From Pseudomonas fluorescens Q2-87 (lineage in GTDB: Bacteria > Pseudomonadota > Gammaproteobacteria > Pseudomonadales > Pseudomonadaceae): a stretch of DNA of 64,000 nucleotides. The notes under the pieces were generated by a model. That model saw only the letters and a program-made list of their open reading frames with translations, searched no databases and was not told the origin of the DNA. How positions within the stretch are numbered: position 1 is the stretch's first letter; the number at the start of each line of letters is the position of its first letter. Shown here in pieces: positions 16,702 through 25,431 of the stretch. The stretch spans positions 62,001 through 126,000 of the forward strand of contig NZ_CM001558.1 of assembly GCF_000281895.1 (NCBI RefSeq), written 5' to 3'. The position numbers and the translations under genes are program-made.

Positions 16702-17843
16702 TGCATCTCCATGAAGAACAGCGCGGCCACGGCATCGAGCACAATCACCACGAAAATCGACTGCACCACGCTGGACGTCGTGTGCGCCCCGACCGACTCG
16801 GCGCTGCCGCTGACCTTGAAACCTTCCAGGCAGCCGACGGCGGCGATCAGGAAGGCAAAGATCGGTGCCTTGACCATCCCCACCACGAAATGCTGTACGC
16901 CAATGTCCGACTGCAACAGCGTCAGGAACATCGCCGGGGAAATACCCAGTGACAGGGCGCAGACAACGCCGCCGCCGACAATGCCCGAAAGCATGGCCAC
17001 GAAGGTCAGCATGGGCAGCGCCACCAGCAACGCCAACACCCGTGGCACGACCAGCAGCTCGACGGGATCGAGGCCAAGGGTGCGGATCGCGTCGATTTCT
17101 TCGTTGGCCTTCATCGAGCCGATTTGTGCGGTGAACGCGCTGGCGGTGCGGCCCGCCATGAGGATCGCCGTCAGCAGCACGCCGAATTCACGCAGGAACG
17201 AGAACGCCACCAGGTCGACGGTAAAAATACTGGCGCCGAAGTCGGCCAGCACCGTCGCCCCGAGGAACGCCACCACCGCGCCCACCAAAAACGTCAGCAA
17301 GGCGACGATGGGGGCCGCATCCAGACCGGTCTGTTCGATGTGGACGATCATGGGGGTCATGCGCCAGCGTCTGGGGCGAAACAGGTTGCGGGCGATGGTT
17401 TCCAGGATCAGGCCGACGAAGCCCAGCAATTGCAGGGTGTCCTGGCAAACCTTTTCCACAGCGCGGCCGATGCGTGTGAGCAATTGGGTCCAAACGCTCA
17501 CCGTCGGTTCTTTGATGGGTACGCAGAAATCCGTCAGCGAACGATAAACCGTCTGTAGCAGTGCCCGCTCGGCGGCCGGCAAGCTGCAATCGGGATGTTC
17601 GGCGGTCTTGCCCAGCCGCTCGGAACCCAGCAGTTCCACCAGCAATGAGGCTCCGGCGGTGTCGAGGGCGCCGAGGCCGTTGAGGTCGATCCGGGTCTTT
17701 TCGTCGTACTGGCCGCGCAGCGATTCGCCCAAGCGCTTGAGCTGTGGGTAATGGGCCAGCGTCCAGTCGCCGCTGATCCACAGTTGCGCCGGCGAGCCGG
17801 AAGTGTCGAGTCGGGCACTGCCCATGTGGGGGCCAGGGGTCAT
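16695..17843 (-). CDS. MlaE-family permease with N-terminal STAS domain
   Basis: The 382-residue protein fuses two functions usually split between MlaB and MlaE. Residues ~15-110 resemble a STAS domain (RIDLNGLGALDTAGASLL), and residues ~130-380 form the MlaE permease with about five to six membrane segments (GRTASAFTAQIGSMKANEEIDAI coupling region, around residue 255). It is the first gene of the operon. No separate MlaB or MlaC gene is present here. Confidence 0.9.
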   Translation of the reverse strand: MTPGPHMGSARLDTSGSPAQLWISGDWTLAHYPQLKRLGESLRGQYDEKTRIDLNGLGALDTAGASLLVELLGSERLGKTAEHPDCSLPAAERALLQTVYRSLTDFCVPIKEPTVSVWTQLLTRIGRAVEKVCQDTLQLLGFVGLILETIARNLFRPRRWRMTPMIVHIEQTGLDAAPIVALLTFLVGAVVAFLGATVLADFGASIFTVDLVAFSFLREFGVLLTAILMAGRTASAFTAQIGSMKANEEIDAIRTLGLDPVELLVVPRVLALLVALPMLTFVAMLSGIVGGGVVCALSLGISPAMFLTLLQSDIGVQHFVVGMVKAPIFAFLIAAVGCLEGFKVSGSAESVGAHTTSSVVQSIFVVIVLDAVAALFFMEMQW

Positions 17844-17895
17844 ACGTTTCTTGCTCGTTCGGCTTGAACAGCGCTACCTAATAGCACGACCACAT

Positions 17896-18921
17896 TCATT
17901 TTGCTTCGGGCGCCGCGGCGCTGACGTTGAAACGCAGCACGCCGATCATCTGGCCGTTTTCCGTCAGCACCCGTACCTGCCATTTGCCCGTCGGGTCGTC
18001 CGGGAAGTTCTGCTTGTGGGTCCAGGCGCGGTAGCCTTCCTTGCGCCCGCCATGAATATCCAAGGCGATGCGGTCCACTTCTTTGCCGTTGAATTGCCAG
18101 ACGTGATAAATCCGCTCGTCGAGGCCTCGCGGTGCGTTGATGGCGGTGTAGGCATACAGGCCGTTGCCACGGATCTGGGCTGCGCTGACTTCCTTGAGGC
18201 TGGCGCCCGGCGTGCGGTCTTCCAGTTGGGTGCTGATCGCCACTTCGGTCATCCACAGCGTGGCCGGTGGCACCCAGGAGCGCAGGACCCAGCCGGCGGC
18301 GCCGATCCCCACGGTGATGCACAGGATCGCCAGGGCGTTGCGCACCGTGCGGATCGGAAAGATCGACGCCAGGCTCGGAAACGACAGCAGCATGGCAATG
18401 CCCAGCGCCAGCTTGAAGCTCTGGTCAGTGGTCAAGTGCAGGATGACCGGCAACGCGGTGAGCAGGGCGGCGAACAGCGTCAGGGTGTGCAACGCCAGGA
18501 ACGCCCAGCGCCGCGGTGCGAGCCATTTGTAATACAGCGGATCGGTGATCGAAATCAACGCGGCGATGGTGAGCAGGCCGGTGAAGATCAACTGGCTGCT
18601 GTTCCACGTCGTGGTAATGAAGAAAAACGGCAGGACGAAAAACAGGCTTTCCTGGTGAATCATCTGCGTGGCGTAGCGCAACAGCGGCTGGGGGATTTCA
18701 CGCTTGAAGATCCGCGTGAACAGCCGGGTCATGCTGTTTTCCACCATCAGCCAGAGCCAGCTCACCAGCATCATGATGGCGATCCAGGTCGCCAGGCCCT
18801 GTTGGCGGTCCACCAGCATGAAACTGCCGAGCCCGGAAATGAAACCACCCAGCGCGATGACCCCCGGATAGCGCTTCATCAGTTCCAGAATGCGCTGGAT
18901 AAAGAGTGTCAGGTTCTGCAT
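17896..18921 (-). CDS. DUF5924 membrane protein with C-terminal DUF2914 domain
   Basis: The protein has 341 residues. The first ~225 contain about seven hydrophobic segments. The last ~110 form a soluble domain resembling DUF2914 (IYHVWQFNGKEVDRIALDI, WQVRVLTENGQMIGVLRF). Its function is unknown; the C-terminal domain is probably periplasmic and beta-rich. It is separated by 52 bp from the lipid-transport operon and could be cotranscribed with it, which gives weak contextual support for an envelope role. No clear ribosome site precedes the ATG. Confidence 0.75.
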   Translation of the reverse strand: MQNLTLFIQRILELMKRYPGVIALGGFISGLGSFMLVDRQQGLATWIAIMMLVSWLWLMVENSMTRLFTRIFKREIPQPLLRYATQMIHQESLFFVLPFFFITTTWNSSQLIFTGLLTIAALISITDPLYYKWLAPRRWAFLALHTLTLFAALLTALPVILHLTTDQSFKLALGIAMLLSFPSLASIFPIRTVRNALAILCITVGIGAAGWVLRSWVPPATLWMTEVAISTQLEDRTPGASLKEVSAAQIRGNGLYAYTAINAPRGLDERIYHVWQFNGKEVDRIALDIHGGRKEGYRAWTHKQNFPDDPTGKWQVRVLTENGQMIGVLRFNVSAAAPEAK

Positions 18922-19014
18922 GAGGTGGGTTCACAGTAAGTCGTAGGAAATATCCCCTACAGAGTATCGCCCGGACAACGATGTGACGAGCCTGCTTTTG
19001 TGGTTGTGGCGAAC

Positions 19015-20406
19015 TCAGCTCTCGCTCGGGCGGGACCGGCGGCGCACTTGCCAGATCACCAGCCCGAGCAACAGCACCCCCAGCGCACCGCCCAGCGCCC
19101 AAACGAGCTCATCATCACTGAGCAGCGGCTTCTCGATACGCAGGTAACCCGGGTCCTTCAGCAACTCGCGCAGGGCCAGGTTGGCCTGTTCCAGGCTCAC
19201 TCCCTGCAAGCGCACGGCGGGATTGGCGAAGCGGCCGTCTTCATAGTCGCCAAGGGCACTCCAGTAGTAATCGGCCAGGGCGCTGTTGCCCTGGACCGCC
19301 CAGGCCTGATGGGCAATGGCGGCCCGTTTGATACGCATGAAACTGTCAGTGTCCAGGCCGTCCTTGAGCAAGGTCTGGCGCAGCGCTTCGAGCGCCTGCT
19401 CGGCTTGCGGCAAATCTTCGCGCGCCAGGTCGGCGTTCAGGCTGAAAAAGCCGACGCCGCCGAACACCTCTCGCTCTACCCAAGGCCCATAGGACAGACC
19501 ACGGGCCAGGCGCAACTGACGATAGAGCGCCCAGTCCAGATAATCCTTGAGCAAGTCGAAGGTTTCGTCGTGTTGCTGTTCCAGCACCGGCTCCGGAAAT
19601 AACCAGTGGAGTTTCGCGCCATTGCCGACCAGGCCGCGAATAAGGTTGCGCTTGGTCACCGCGCTGTAGCGGATCTGCGGCAGCGGTTCGTGCACGCTGG
19701 GCTCCACTGCTTCGAGCTCGCCAAAGGTGCGTTCCAGATAGGCCGGCAACAACCGGTCGAGATCGCCGACCACGATCAGCGTCATGTTGTTCGGTGCATA
19801 CCAGGCCTCGCGCACGTGCTCGATCTTGGCGAGTGTGAGACGTTCGACCTCGGCCCGTTCCGCGCAACGCAAGCCCAGTTCCACTGCCAGTTGATTGCTG
19901 GCCTTGTGGCTCAGGTCCTGACGATCGAGCCAGCGTTGCAGGTGGGTGTAATGGCCGCCGTCTTCGCGCTCGACCACCTGTTTGGCCGCCGCCAGGGCTT
20001 TTTCATCGATGCGGGTACGGGTCAACAGCGCCAGCAGCAGGTCCAGGACCTTGCGCTGGTTGTTCGCCGGTGCCTCGATCACAAACGTGGTATCGGCGTT
20101 GTTGGTGAAGGCGTTCCACTCACCGCCCAAGGCCTGCATGCGCTCCTCCAGGCCACCTTCGCCACTGTCATCGACGCCGCTGAACAGCAGATGTTCGAGC
20201 AGGTGCGGCAGCTCCTTGTCGGCGCAGCTGAAGTCGTCCAGGCCCACGCCGACCACCAGCCGGATCGCCACGTGCCCGCGTTCGCTGCCGGGCTTGAGCA
20301 ACAATTGCATGCCGTTGGGCAACGTATAGCCTTCGACCTGGAACCGGTCCAGGGCCACTACCGGCAACGAGCCGAGCAAAAGAAAGGCGAATAGCAGACA
20401 ACGCAT
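19015..20406 (-). CDS. Membrane-anchored M16 family zinc metallopeptidase
   Basis: Starting at 20406, where AGGAAG precedes the ATG, gives 463 residues with a signal peptide ending near PVVA. The inverted zinc motif H68-L-L-E71-H72 is intact, with a distal Glu at 146/148, the expected ~75-residue spacing. The C-terminal half resembles the M16 non-catalytic domain. A membrane helix then basic residues (VWALGGALGVLLLGLVIW, ~430-450) anchor it at the periplasmic face of the inner membrane. The substrate is unknown. Most M16 pairs act as dimers; no partner gene is adjacent. Confidence 0.87.
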   Translation of the reverse strand: MRCLLFAFLLLGSLPVVALDRFQVEGYTLPNGMQLLLKPGSERGHVAIRLVVGVGLDDFSCADKELPHLLEHLLFSGVDDSGEGGLEERMQALGGEWNAFTNNADTTFVIEAPANNQRKVLDLLLALLTRTRIDEKALAAAKQVVEREDGGHYTHLQRWLDRQDLSHKASNQLAVELGLRCAERAEVERLTLAKIEHVREAWYAPNNMTLIVVGDLDRLLPAYLERTFGELEAVEPSVHEPLPQIRYSAVTKRNLIRGLVGNGAKLHWLFPEPVLEQQHDETFDLLKDYLDWALYRQLRLARGLSYGPWVEREVFGGVGFFSLNADLAREDLPQAEQALEALRQTLLKDGLDTDSFMRIKRAAIAHQAWAVQGNSALADYYWSALGDYEDGRFANPAVRLQGVSLEQANLALRELLKDPGYLRIEKPLLSDDELVWALGGALGVLLLGLVIWQVRRRSRPSES

Positions 20407-20576
20407 AAGGGCTTCCTGGCGGCTGAGGTGCGGGTCCATGGCGCCGGGCAGAGGATCATCGCCGGCAAGCTCACTCTCACATCGAATCCAGGCAGGTTTA
20501 TGACAGTGGGAGCGGCTGGCCCGCGAATGGCTTCAAGCCCTGGCCAATGTTACTGACTGACCAATGCGCCAGTCGT

Positions 20577-22235
20577 TCAAGGCGAATGGGTGATGTCAGA
20601 AATTTCATCTGCCGACAGTGCGCCGATCTCGGCTGTCTCCAGCACCACATAGGCGCTGCCGCAGAACAGCGAATTGAGGCGTCTCATGTCGGCAATCAGT
20701 TCCAGGTGCAGGGAACTGGTCTCCAGGCTTTGCAGGACCTTGCGATGCAAACGGCTGACGTGGGCATGGGCCATTCGCCGTTCCTGCGCACGAAAACGGC
20801 GCTTCTCGCGCAACAACTGACGGGCGCTTTCCCGGTCGGCACTCAGGAACACCGACATGCCCAGGCGCAGATTGGCGATCAGCTGGTTGTGCAGCCCCGC
20901 CAACTCTTCCAGGCCCACCTCGGAAAAGGAGCGGCGTTGCGAGGTCTTCTGCTGCTGGACCTTGCGCAACATACGCTCGATCAGGTCGCTGGCCAGTTTC
21001 AGGTTGATCGCCAGCTCAATGATCTCCGCCCAGCGACGACTGTCCTGCTCACTGAGGTCCTCCCGGGGCATTTGCGCCAGGTACAACTTGATGGCGCTGC
21101 ACAATGCCTCGACGTCATCGCTGATGCGCCGCACTTCCTGGGTAACCGCCGTCTGCTGGCCGCGCAACACGTCCAGCATGGCTTCGAGCATGTTTTCGAT
21201 CAGATCGCCAATGCGCAGGGTTTCCCGGGCGGCGTTCGCCAGCGCCAGGCTCGGGGTGGCGAGGGCCGTGGGGTCCAGGTGCCGGGGCTTGGCCGTGCCG
21301 TTGATTTCGGGACGTTCCGGCAGCAACCAGGCGCACAGCCTGGCCATGGGCGCGACGCTGGGCAGCAGCACCAGGCAACGCACGCTGTTATAGAGCAGGT
21401 GAAAACCAATGACCGTTTCCTGCGGGCTGAAATCCAGGCTGTCCAGCCAGCCCACCAGCGGGTCGAGTACCGGAATGATCAGCAACAGCCCGATCAGTTT
21501 GTACAACAGGCTGCCCAGCGCCACCTGCCGCCCTGCGGTGTTCTGCATGCTCGTGCTGAGGAATGCCAATATGCCGCTGCCGATGTTGGCGCCGATCACC
21601 AGGCCGATGGCCACCGGCAAGCTGATCACGGCGGCGCCGGCCAGCGTCGCAGTCAACAGCACGGCCGCCAGGCTCGAATAGGAAATCATCGCGAACAGCG
21701 CACCGACCAACGCATCGAGCAAGATGTCGCCGGTGAGCGAGGCGAAGATCACTTTCACGCCCTGGGCGTGGGTGATGGGCGCGGCAGCCTCGACGATCAG
21801 TTGCAGCGCCAGGATGATCAGGCCCAGGCCGATGCTGACCCGACCCATCTGCCCGACTCGCGTCTGTTTGCGCGACAGGAAAAAAATCACCCCGAGGAAA
21901 ATCAACAGCGGCGACAGCCACGACAGGTCGAGGGTCAGGACCCGCGCCATCAGCGCCGTACCGACGTCGGCGCCAAGCATGGTCGCCAGGGCCGGCGTCA
22001 GTGCCATCAGCCCTTGGCCAACGAACGATGTGACGAGCATGGCCGTGGCGTTGCTGCTCTGGACCATGGCCGTGACCATGATGCCCGCCAGGAACGCCAG
22101 CCAGCGCCTGGACATGTTCTGGCCGATGACATGGCGCAGGTTCGAGCCATAGACCCGCAAGATGCCGGTACGGACGATATGCGTGCCCCAGATCAGCAGG
22201 GCCACGGCGGAAAGTAGATTCAGCAGGGTCAGCAT
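20577..22235 (-). CDS. Na/Pi cotransporter family protein with PhoU-like C-terminal domain
   Basis: From ATG 22235 the protein has 552 residues. The N-terminal ~310 contain two repeats of the Na/Pi (NptA, PF02690) type with the QSSNAT motif in the first repeat and SYSSLA in the second. The C-terminal ~220 are helical and resemble PhoU. E. coli YjbB, with the same plan, exports phosphate. Here it would move phosphate across the inner membrane, in a direction that sequence cannot show. The upstream in-frame start at 22268 lacks support. It is not part of the pst operon 23 kb away. Confidence 0.87.
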   Translation of the reverse strand: MLTLLNLLSAVALLIWGTHIVRTGILRVYGSNLRHVIGQNMSRRWLAFLAGIMVTAMVQSSNATAMLVTSFVGQGLMALTPALATMLGADVGTALMARVLTLDLSWLSPLLIFLGVIFFLSRKQTRVGQMGRVSIGLGLIILALQLIVEAAAPITHAQGVKVIFASLTGDILLDALVGALFAMISYSSLAAVLLTATLAGAAVISLPVAIGLVIGANIGSGILAFLSTSMQNTAGRQVALGSLLYKLIGLLLIIPVLDPLVGWLDSLDFSPQETVIGFHLLYNSVRCLVLLPSVAPMARLCAWLLPERPEINGTAKPRHLDPTALATPSLALANAARETLRIGDLIENMLEAMLDVLRGQQTAVTQEVRRISDDVEALCSAIKLYLAQMPREDLSEQDSRRWAEIIELAINLKLASDLIERMLRKVQQQKTSQRRSFSEVGLEELAGLHNQLIANLRLGMSVFLSADRESARQLLREKRRFRAQERRMAHAHVSRLHRKVLQSLETSSLHLELIADMRRLNSLFCGSAYVVLETAEIGALSADEISDITHSP

Positions 22236-22429
22236 GAGGAGCCCCCTGTTAGCGTCCCAAAGGGACAAATTGACGATGCCACTTCATTTTTAGGTGTGTA
22301 CTTAAGCTGTAGTTGGCTAACGGTTCGAGCGCCAGCATTGCACAGCTAAAGAAGGGTTTGAAACAAAACTGTCATAAAAACTATGCTGCGGTCTTGAAAC
22401 CTCCTGGGTCCATCAGACAAACGCGAAGC

Positions 22430-22520
22430 CTGTGGGAGCGGGCTTGCTCGCGAATGCGCTCTTTCAGGCGACACAGGGTTGACTGTTCTGGCCTCTTCGC
22501 GAGCAAGCCCGCTCCCACAG
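22430..22520. repeat. REP pair (type GTGGGAGCGGGCTTGCTCGC)
   Basis: CTGTGGGAGCGGGCTTGCTC and its reverse complement flank a ~43-bp unique centre, forming a bacterial interspersed mosaic element of the Pseudomonas type. Confidence 0.92.
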
Positions 22521-22548
22521 GGGCGCACCAGGCCAATGACACCGGCAT

Positions 22549-22573
22549 GAAAAAGGGGCTCCAAGAGCCCCTT
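22549..22573 (-). terminator. terC terminator
   Basis: On the minus strand, 18 bases after the terC stop, AAGGGGCTC/GAGCCCCTT form a 9-bp stem with a TTG loop followed by T residues. Confidence 0.85.
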
Positions 22574-22591
22574 CGTCCATTGCCCCTACAC

Positions 22592-23359
22592 TTACTGACC
22601 AGGGACATCCTTGCGCAGTTTCACCGGATCCTGCTGCTTGCGCTTGCGGGCAATCGCCGTGCGCATCTTGATGTTGATGGCTTCCACCGCCAACGAGAAC
22701 GCCATGGCGAAGTAGACGTAGCCTTTTGGCACGTGCACGTCGAACGACTCGGCGATCAGCACGGTACCGACCACCAGCAGGAACGACAGCGCCAGCATCT
22801 TCAGCGACGGATGCTTGTCGATGAACTCGCTGATGGTGCCCGAGGCCAGCATCATCACCAGCACGGCGACGATGATCGCCGCGACCATCACCGGCACATG
22901 GGAGACCATGCCTACCGCGGTGATGACCGAATCCAGGGAGAACACGATGTCGATGATCGCGATCTGGATGATGGTGTAGAGAAAGTTGCCACCCTTGCCC
23001 GAGGGCTCGTCGCTGCTTTCGTCTTCACCTTCCAGCGCGTGGTACATCTCCTGGGAGCTTTTCCACAGCAGGAACAGGCCACCGAAGAACAGGATCAGAT
23101 CACGACCGGAGATGCCCTGGCCGAACACTTCGAACAAATCGGCGGTCAGGCGCATCACCCAGGTGATGGACAGCAGGAGCAGGATCCGCGTGACCATGGC
23201 CAGCGCCAGGCCGAATATCCGGGTGCGCGCCTGCATGTGCTTGGGCATGCGGCTGACCAGGATCGAGATCATGATGATGTTGTCGATGCCCAGGACAATT
23301 TCCAGGGCGGTCAGGGTAAAGAAGGCAACCCAGATTTCCGGGTTGGTCAGCCATTCCAT
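22592..23359 (-). CDS. TerC family membrane protein
   Basis: The 255-residue protein shows the TerC pattern: an N-terminal acidic motif ALEIVLGIDNII in the first helix, a matching VFSLDSVITAVG half-way, and about seven membrane helices. The charged loop at ~115-130 is cytoplasmic. TerC proteins are linked to manganese export and to metal loading of exoenzymes, and some to tellurite resistance; the ion is not deducible here. AAGGAA precedes the ATG. No manganese riboswitch fits in the 60-bp gap to citMHS. Confidence 0.9.
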   Translation of the reverse strand: MEWLTNPEIWVAFFTLTALEIVLGIDNIIMISILVSRMPKHMQARTRIFGLALAMVTRILLLLSITWVMRLTADLFEVFGQGISGRDLILFFGGLFLLWKSSQEMYHALEGEDESSDEPSGKGGNFLYTIIQIAIIDIVFSLDSVITAVGMVSHVPVMVAAIIVAVLVMMLASGTISEFIDKHPSLKMLALSFLLVVGTVLIAESFDVHVPKGYVYFAMAFSLAVEAINIKMRTAIARKRKQQDPVKLRKDVPGQ

Positions 23360-23419
23360 GTGAGTTCCTTTGAGCGAGTGTTAGGCCGCGCTGCCTGGGC
23401 GACGCGGCGGGCATTGCTT

Positions 23420-24727
23420 TTATAGAGTGCTGAACAGCGGAAAAATCCCCATCAGCAACGCGGCGAACATTATGCACAGGCAAACCAGCACTGCCCACTT
23501 CAGGGTGAAGCGCTGGTGATCGCCGAACTCGATCCCGGCCAGGGCCACCAGCAGGTAGGTGGACGGAACCAGCGGGCTCAGCAGGTGCACGGGTTGGCCG
23601 ACGATCGAGGCACGGGCCATTTCAACGGCGGTGATGCCGTAATGACTGGCGGCTTCGGCGAGAACCGGTAACACCCCGTAATAAAATGCGTCGTTAGACA
23701 TGAAGAACGTGAACGGCATGCTCGCCAGGGCGGTAATCACTGCCAGGTACGGGCCGAGGAAGTCCGGGATCACTGCCAGCAGGCTTTTGGACATGGCGTC
23801 GACCATGCCGGTGCCGGACAGGATGCCGGTAAAGATGCCTGCCGCGAAAATCAGCCCGACCACTGCCAAGACGCTGCCGGCGTGAGCCGCGACGCGGTCC
23901 TTCTGCTGCTGCAGGCACGGGTAGTTGACGATCATGGCGATACTGAATGCCACCATGAACAACACCGGCAGCGGCAACAGGCCGGCGATCAGGGTGCACA
24001 TCAGGCCCAGGGTCAACGCGCCGTTGAACCAGATCAGCTTCGGGCGGCGGGCATCCGGAAACTGGGAAACGCTGATTTCGCTGTGGTCGATTTCATCACC
24101 GGCCAAGTGCAGTTCACCCAAGCGTGCCCGCTCGCGCTTGCCGTACATGTAGGCGATCACCAGGATTGCCACCACACCGGCGGCCATCGCAGGAATCATC
24201 GGGACGAAGATATCGGACGGATCGACATGCAACGCACTGGCTGCGCGGGCCGTCGGGCCGCCCCAGGGCGTCATGTTCATCACGCCACCGGCGAGGATGA
24301 TCAGGCCAGCCATGATGCGTGGGCTCATGCCGATGCGGCTGTAGAGCGGCAGCATCGCGGCCACGCAGATCATGTAAGTGGTCGCGCCGTCACCATCAAG
24401 GGAAACGACGAGCGCCAGGACGGCGGTACCGACCGAAACTTTCAACGGGTCGCCCTTGACCAGCTTGAGGATCTTGCGCACGGCCGGGTCGAACAGGCCG
24501 GAATCGATCATCAGGGCAAAATAGAGAATCGCGAACATCAGCATCACCCCGGTCGGGGCGAGCTTGGTGATGCCTTCGAGCATCATCGGGCCGATCTTCG
24601 GCGCAAAGCCACCGAACAGGGCGAACAGGATCGGGATGATGATCAGGGCGATCAGCGCAGACAGGCGCTTGGTCATGATCAGGAACATGAACGTGATGAC
24701 CATGGCGAAGCCAAGGAAAGTCAGCAT
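23420..24727 (-). CDS. CitMHS family citrate (metal-citrate):cation symporter
   Basis: The 435-residue protein has about 11-12 membrane helices and the CitMHS pattern, including SLDGDGATTYMI (~110-121) and GGVMNMTPWGGPTARAA (~147-163). Homologues import citrate complexed to divalent metal. GGAGT precedes the ATG. It is followed after 60 bp by terC on the same strand without a terminator, so both may be cotranscribed; metal-citrate uptake and a metal-linked TerC would fit together. No CitST-type sensor genes are adjacent. Confidence 0.9.
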   Translation of the reverse strand: MLTFLGFAMVITFMFLIMTKRLSALIALIIIPILFALFGGFAPKIGPMMLEGITKLAPTGVMLMFAILYFALMIDSGLFDPAVRKILKLVKGDPLKVSVGTAVLALVVSLDGDGATTYMICVAAMLPLYSRIGMSPRIMAGLIILAGGVMNMTPWGGPTARAASALHVDPSDIFVPMIPAMAAGVVAILVIAYMYGKRERARLGELHLAGDEIDHSEISVSQFPDARRPKLIWFNGALTLGLMCTLIAGLLPLPVLFMVAFSIAMIVNYPCLQQQKDRVAAHAGSVLAVVGLIFAAGIFTGILSGTGMVDAMSKSLLAVIPDFLGPYLAVITALASMPFTFFMSNDAFYYGVLPVLAEAASHYGITAVEMARASIVGQPVHLLSPLVPSTYLLVALAGIEFGDHQRFTLKWAVLVCLCIMFAALLMGIFPLFSTL

Positions 24728-25008
24728 AGGAAATACTCCAGGCGTGGCGCGGCGGGCAAAGGCAAACCGGATAGGTCAGCGCAGGATGCAAGGCTCGGGA
24801 CGGACGGATGGAGTGGGTGCGACGGAAGAGGAAGCAGCGGACATCAGAATCACCATTGTTGTTAAAGGGGCCAAGCGAGCGTTGGAAACTCGCTTCTGGC
24901 CACCGGTCTTTTGCCGGTAGTGGGGGCGATCCTAATCGCGCAAGCTTTCAGCCAGCTTTCGCTATGGCAATGGCTGATGACTGGCCCGTTTTCATGGCAA
25001 TGGAGCAA

Positions 25009-25347
25009 TTACTGTTTCGGTCCAAATGCTGAAAGATTCAACGGCGGCACCGCGCCCATCCAGATCGCATGCTCGGTATGGTCCGTCAGGTCATCGCCGG
25101 TGTCCGGATGAAGAAAAATCACCAAACCCTTGCGGTTCAGGGCCAGCCACGGCAAGACCACGCCGATGTACTGCGGATCGAACGCTAATTGGCAGCTCCA
25201 GTCCGGGTGCGGGCCGACCGGGCGCTGGTGGACGCGGCCCATTTTCAGCGGGAACAGTTGCGCCGCTTCCTCGCAGAGGGCCTTCGCCTGGTCGAGCGTG
25301 TTGGCGTCGAAATACACGTGGGCGTGGTAACCCTTGATCCGCTGCAT
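25009..25347 (-). CDS. DOPA 4,5-dioxygenase family protein
   Basis: The 112-residue protein matches the small DOPA-dioxygenase-like family: it opens with IKGYHAHVYFDA, has RVHQRPVGPHPDWSCQLAF in the middle and ends with FLHPDTGDDLTDHTEHAIWMG. The repeated histidines are the likely metal ligands. Fungal relatives cleave the catechol ring of DOPA; the bacterial substrate is unknown. AAGGAG lies seven bases before the ATG. It is divergent from the SDR-like gene at 25432, with an 84-bp shared promoter region. Confidence 0.87.
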   Translation of the reverse strand: MQRIKGYHAHVYFDANTLDQAKALCEEAAQLFPLKMGRVHQRPVGPHPDWSCQLAFDPQYIGVVLPWLALNRKGLVIFLHPDTGDDLTDHTEHAIWMGAVPPLNLSAFGPKQ

Positions 25348-25431
25348 CTGTCGCTCCTTTTAAAAGAGGCCGAACCCTCTGCGTTTCCCGCGGGTCAGAC
25401 GCCTATACGCAGGAATAAGGGAAACGAAGCC

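Larger units (their letters stand above)
22236..22591. other. 356-bp intergenic region with REP pair and terC terminator
   Basis: This stretch has no gene. It contains a REP pair (22430-22520), the terC terminator (22549-22573) and, near 22367, a lone CTGTCAT resembling a Pho half-site. That half-site points away from the Na/Pi gene. Confidence 0.6.

Noticed and set aside
20547..22217. 556-codon plus-strand frame over the Na/Pi cotransporter, and similar frames at 6396-8291, 12998-11914 and 41057-39354
   Set aside because: All are mirror images of well-supported genes and have the same Gln/His/Arg-rich composition as other antisense shadows.
22365..22386. Pho box CTGTCATAAAAACTATG near the Na/Pi gene
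   Set aside because: Only one half-site is good, the second half is out of register, and the orientation is away from the gene.
24890..24915. Sigma-54 promoter (CTGGCCACC ... TTTGCC) before citMHS
   Set aside because: The GG and GC are 15 bp apart instead of 12, and it points away from citMHS.
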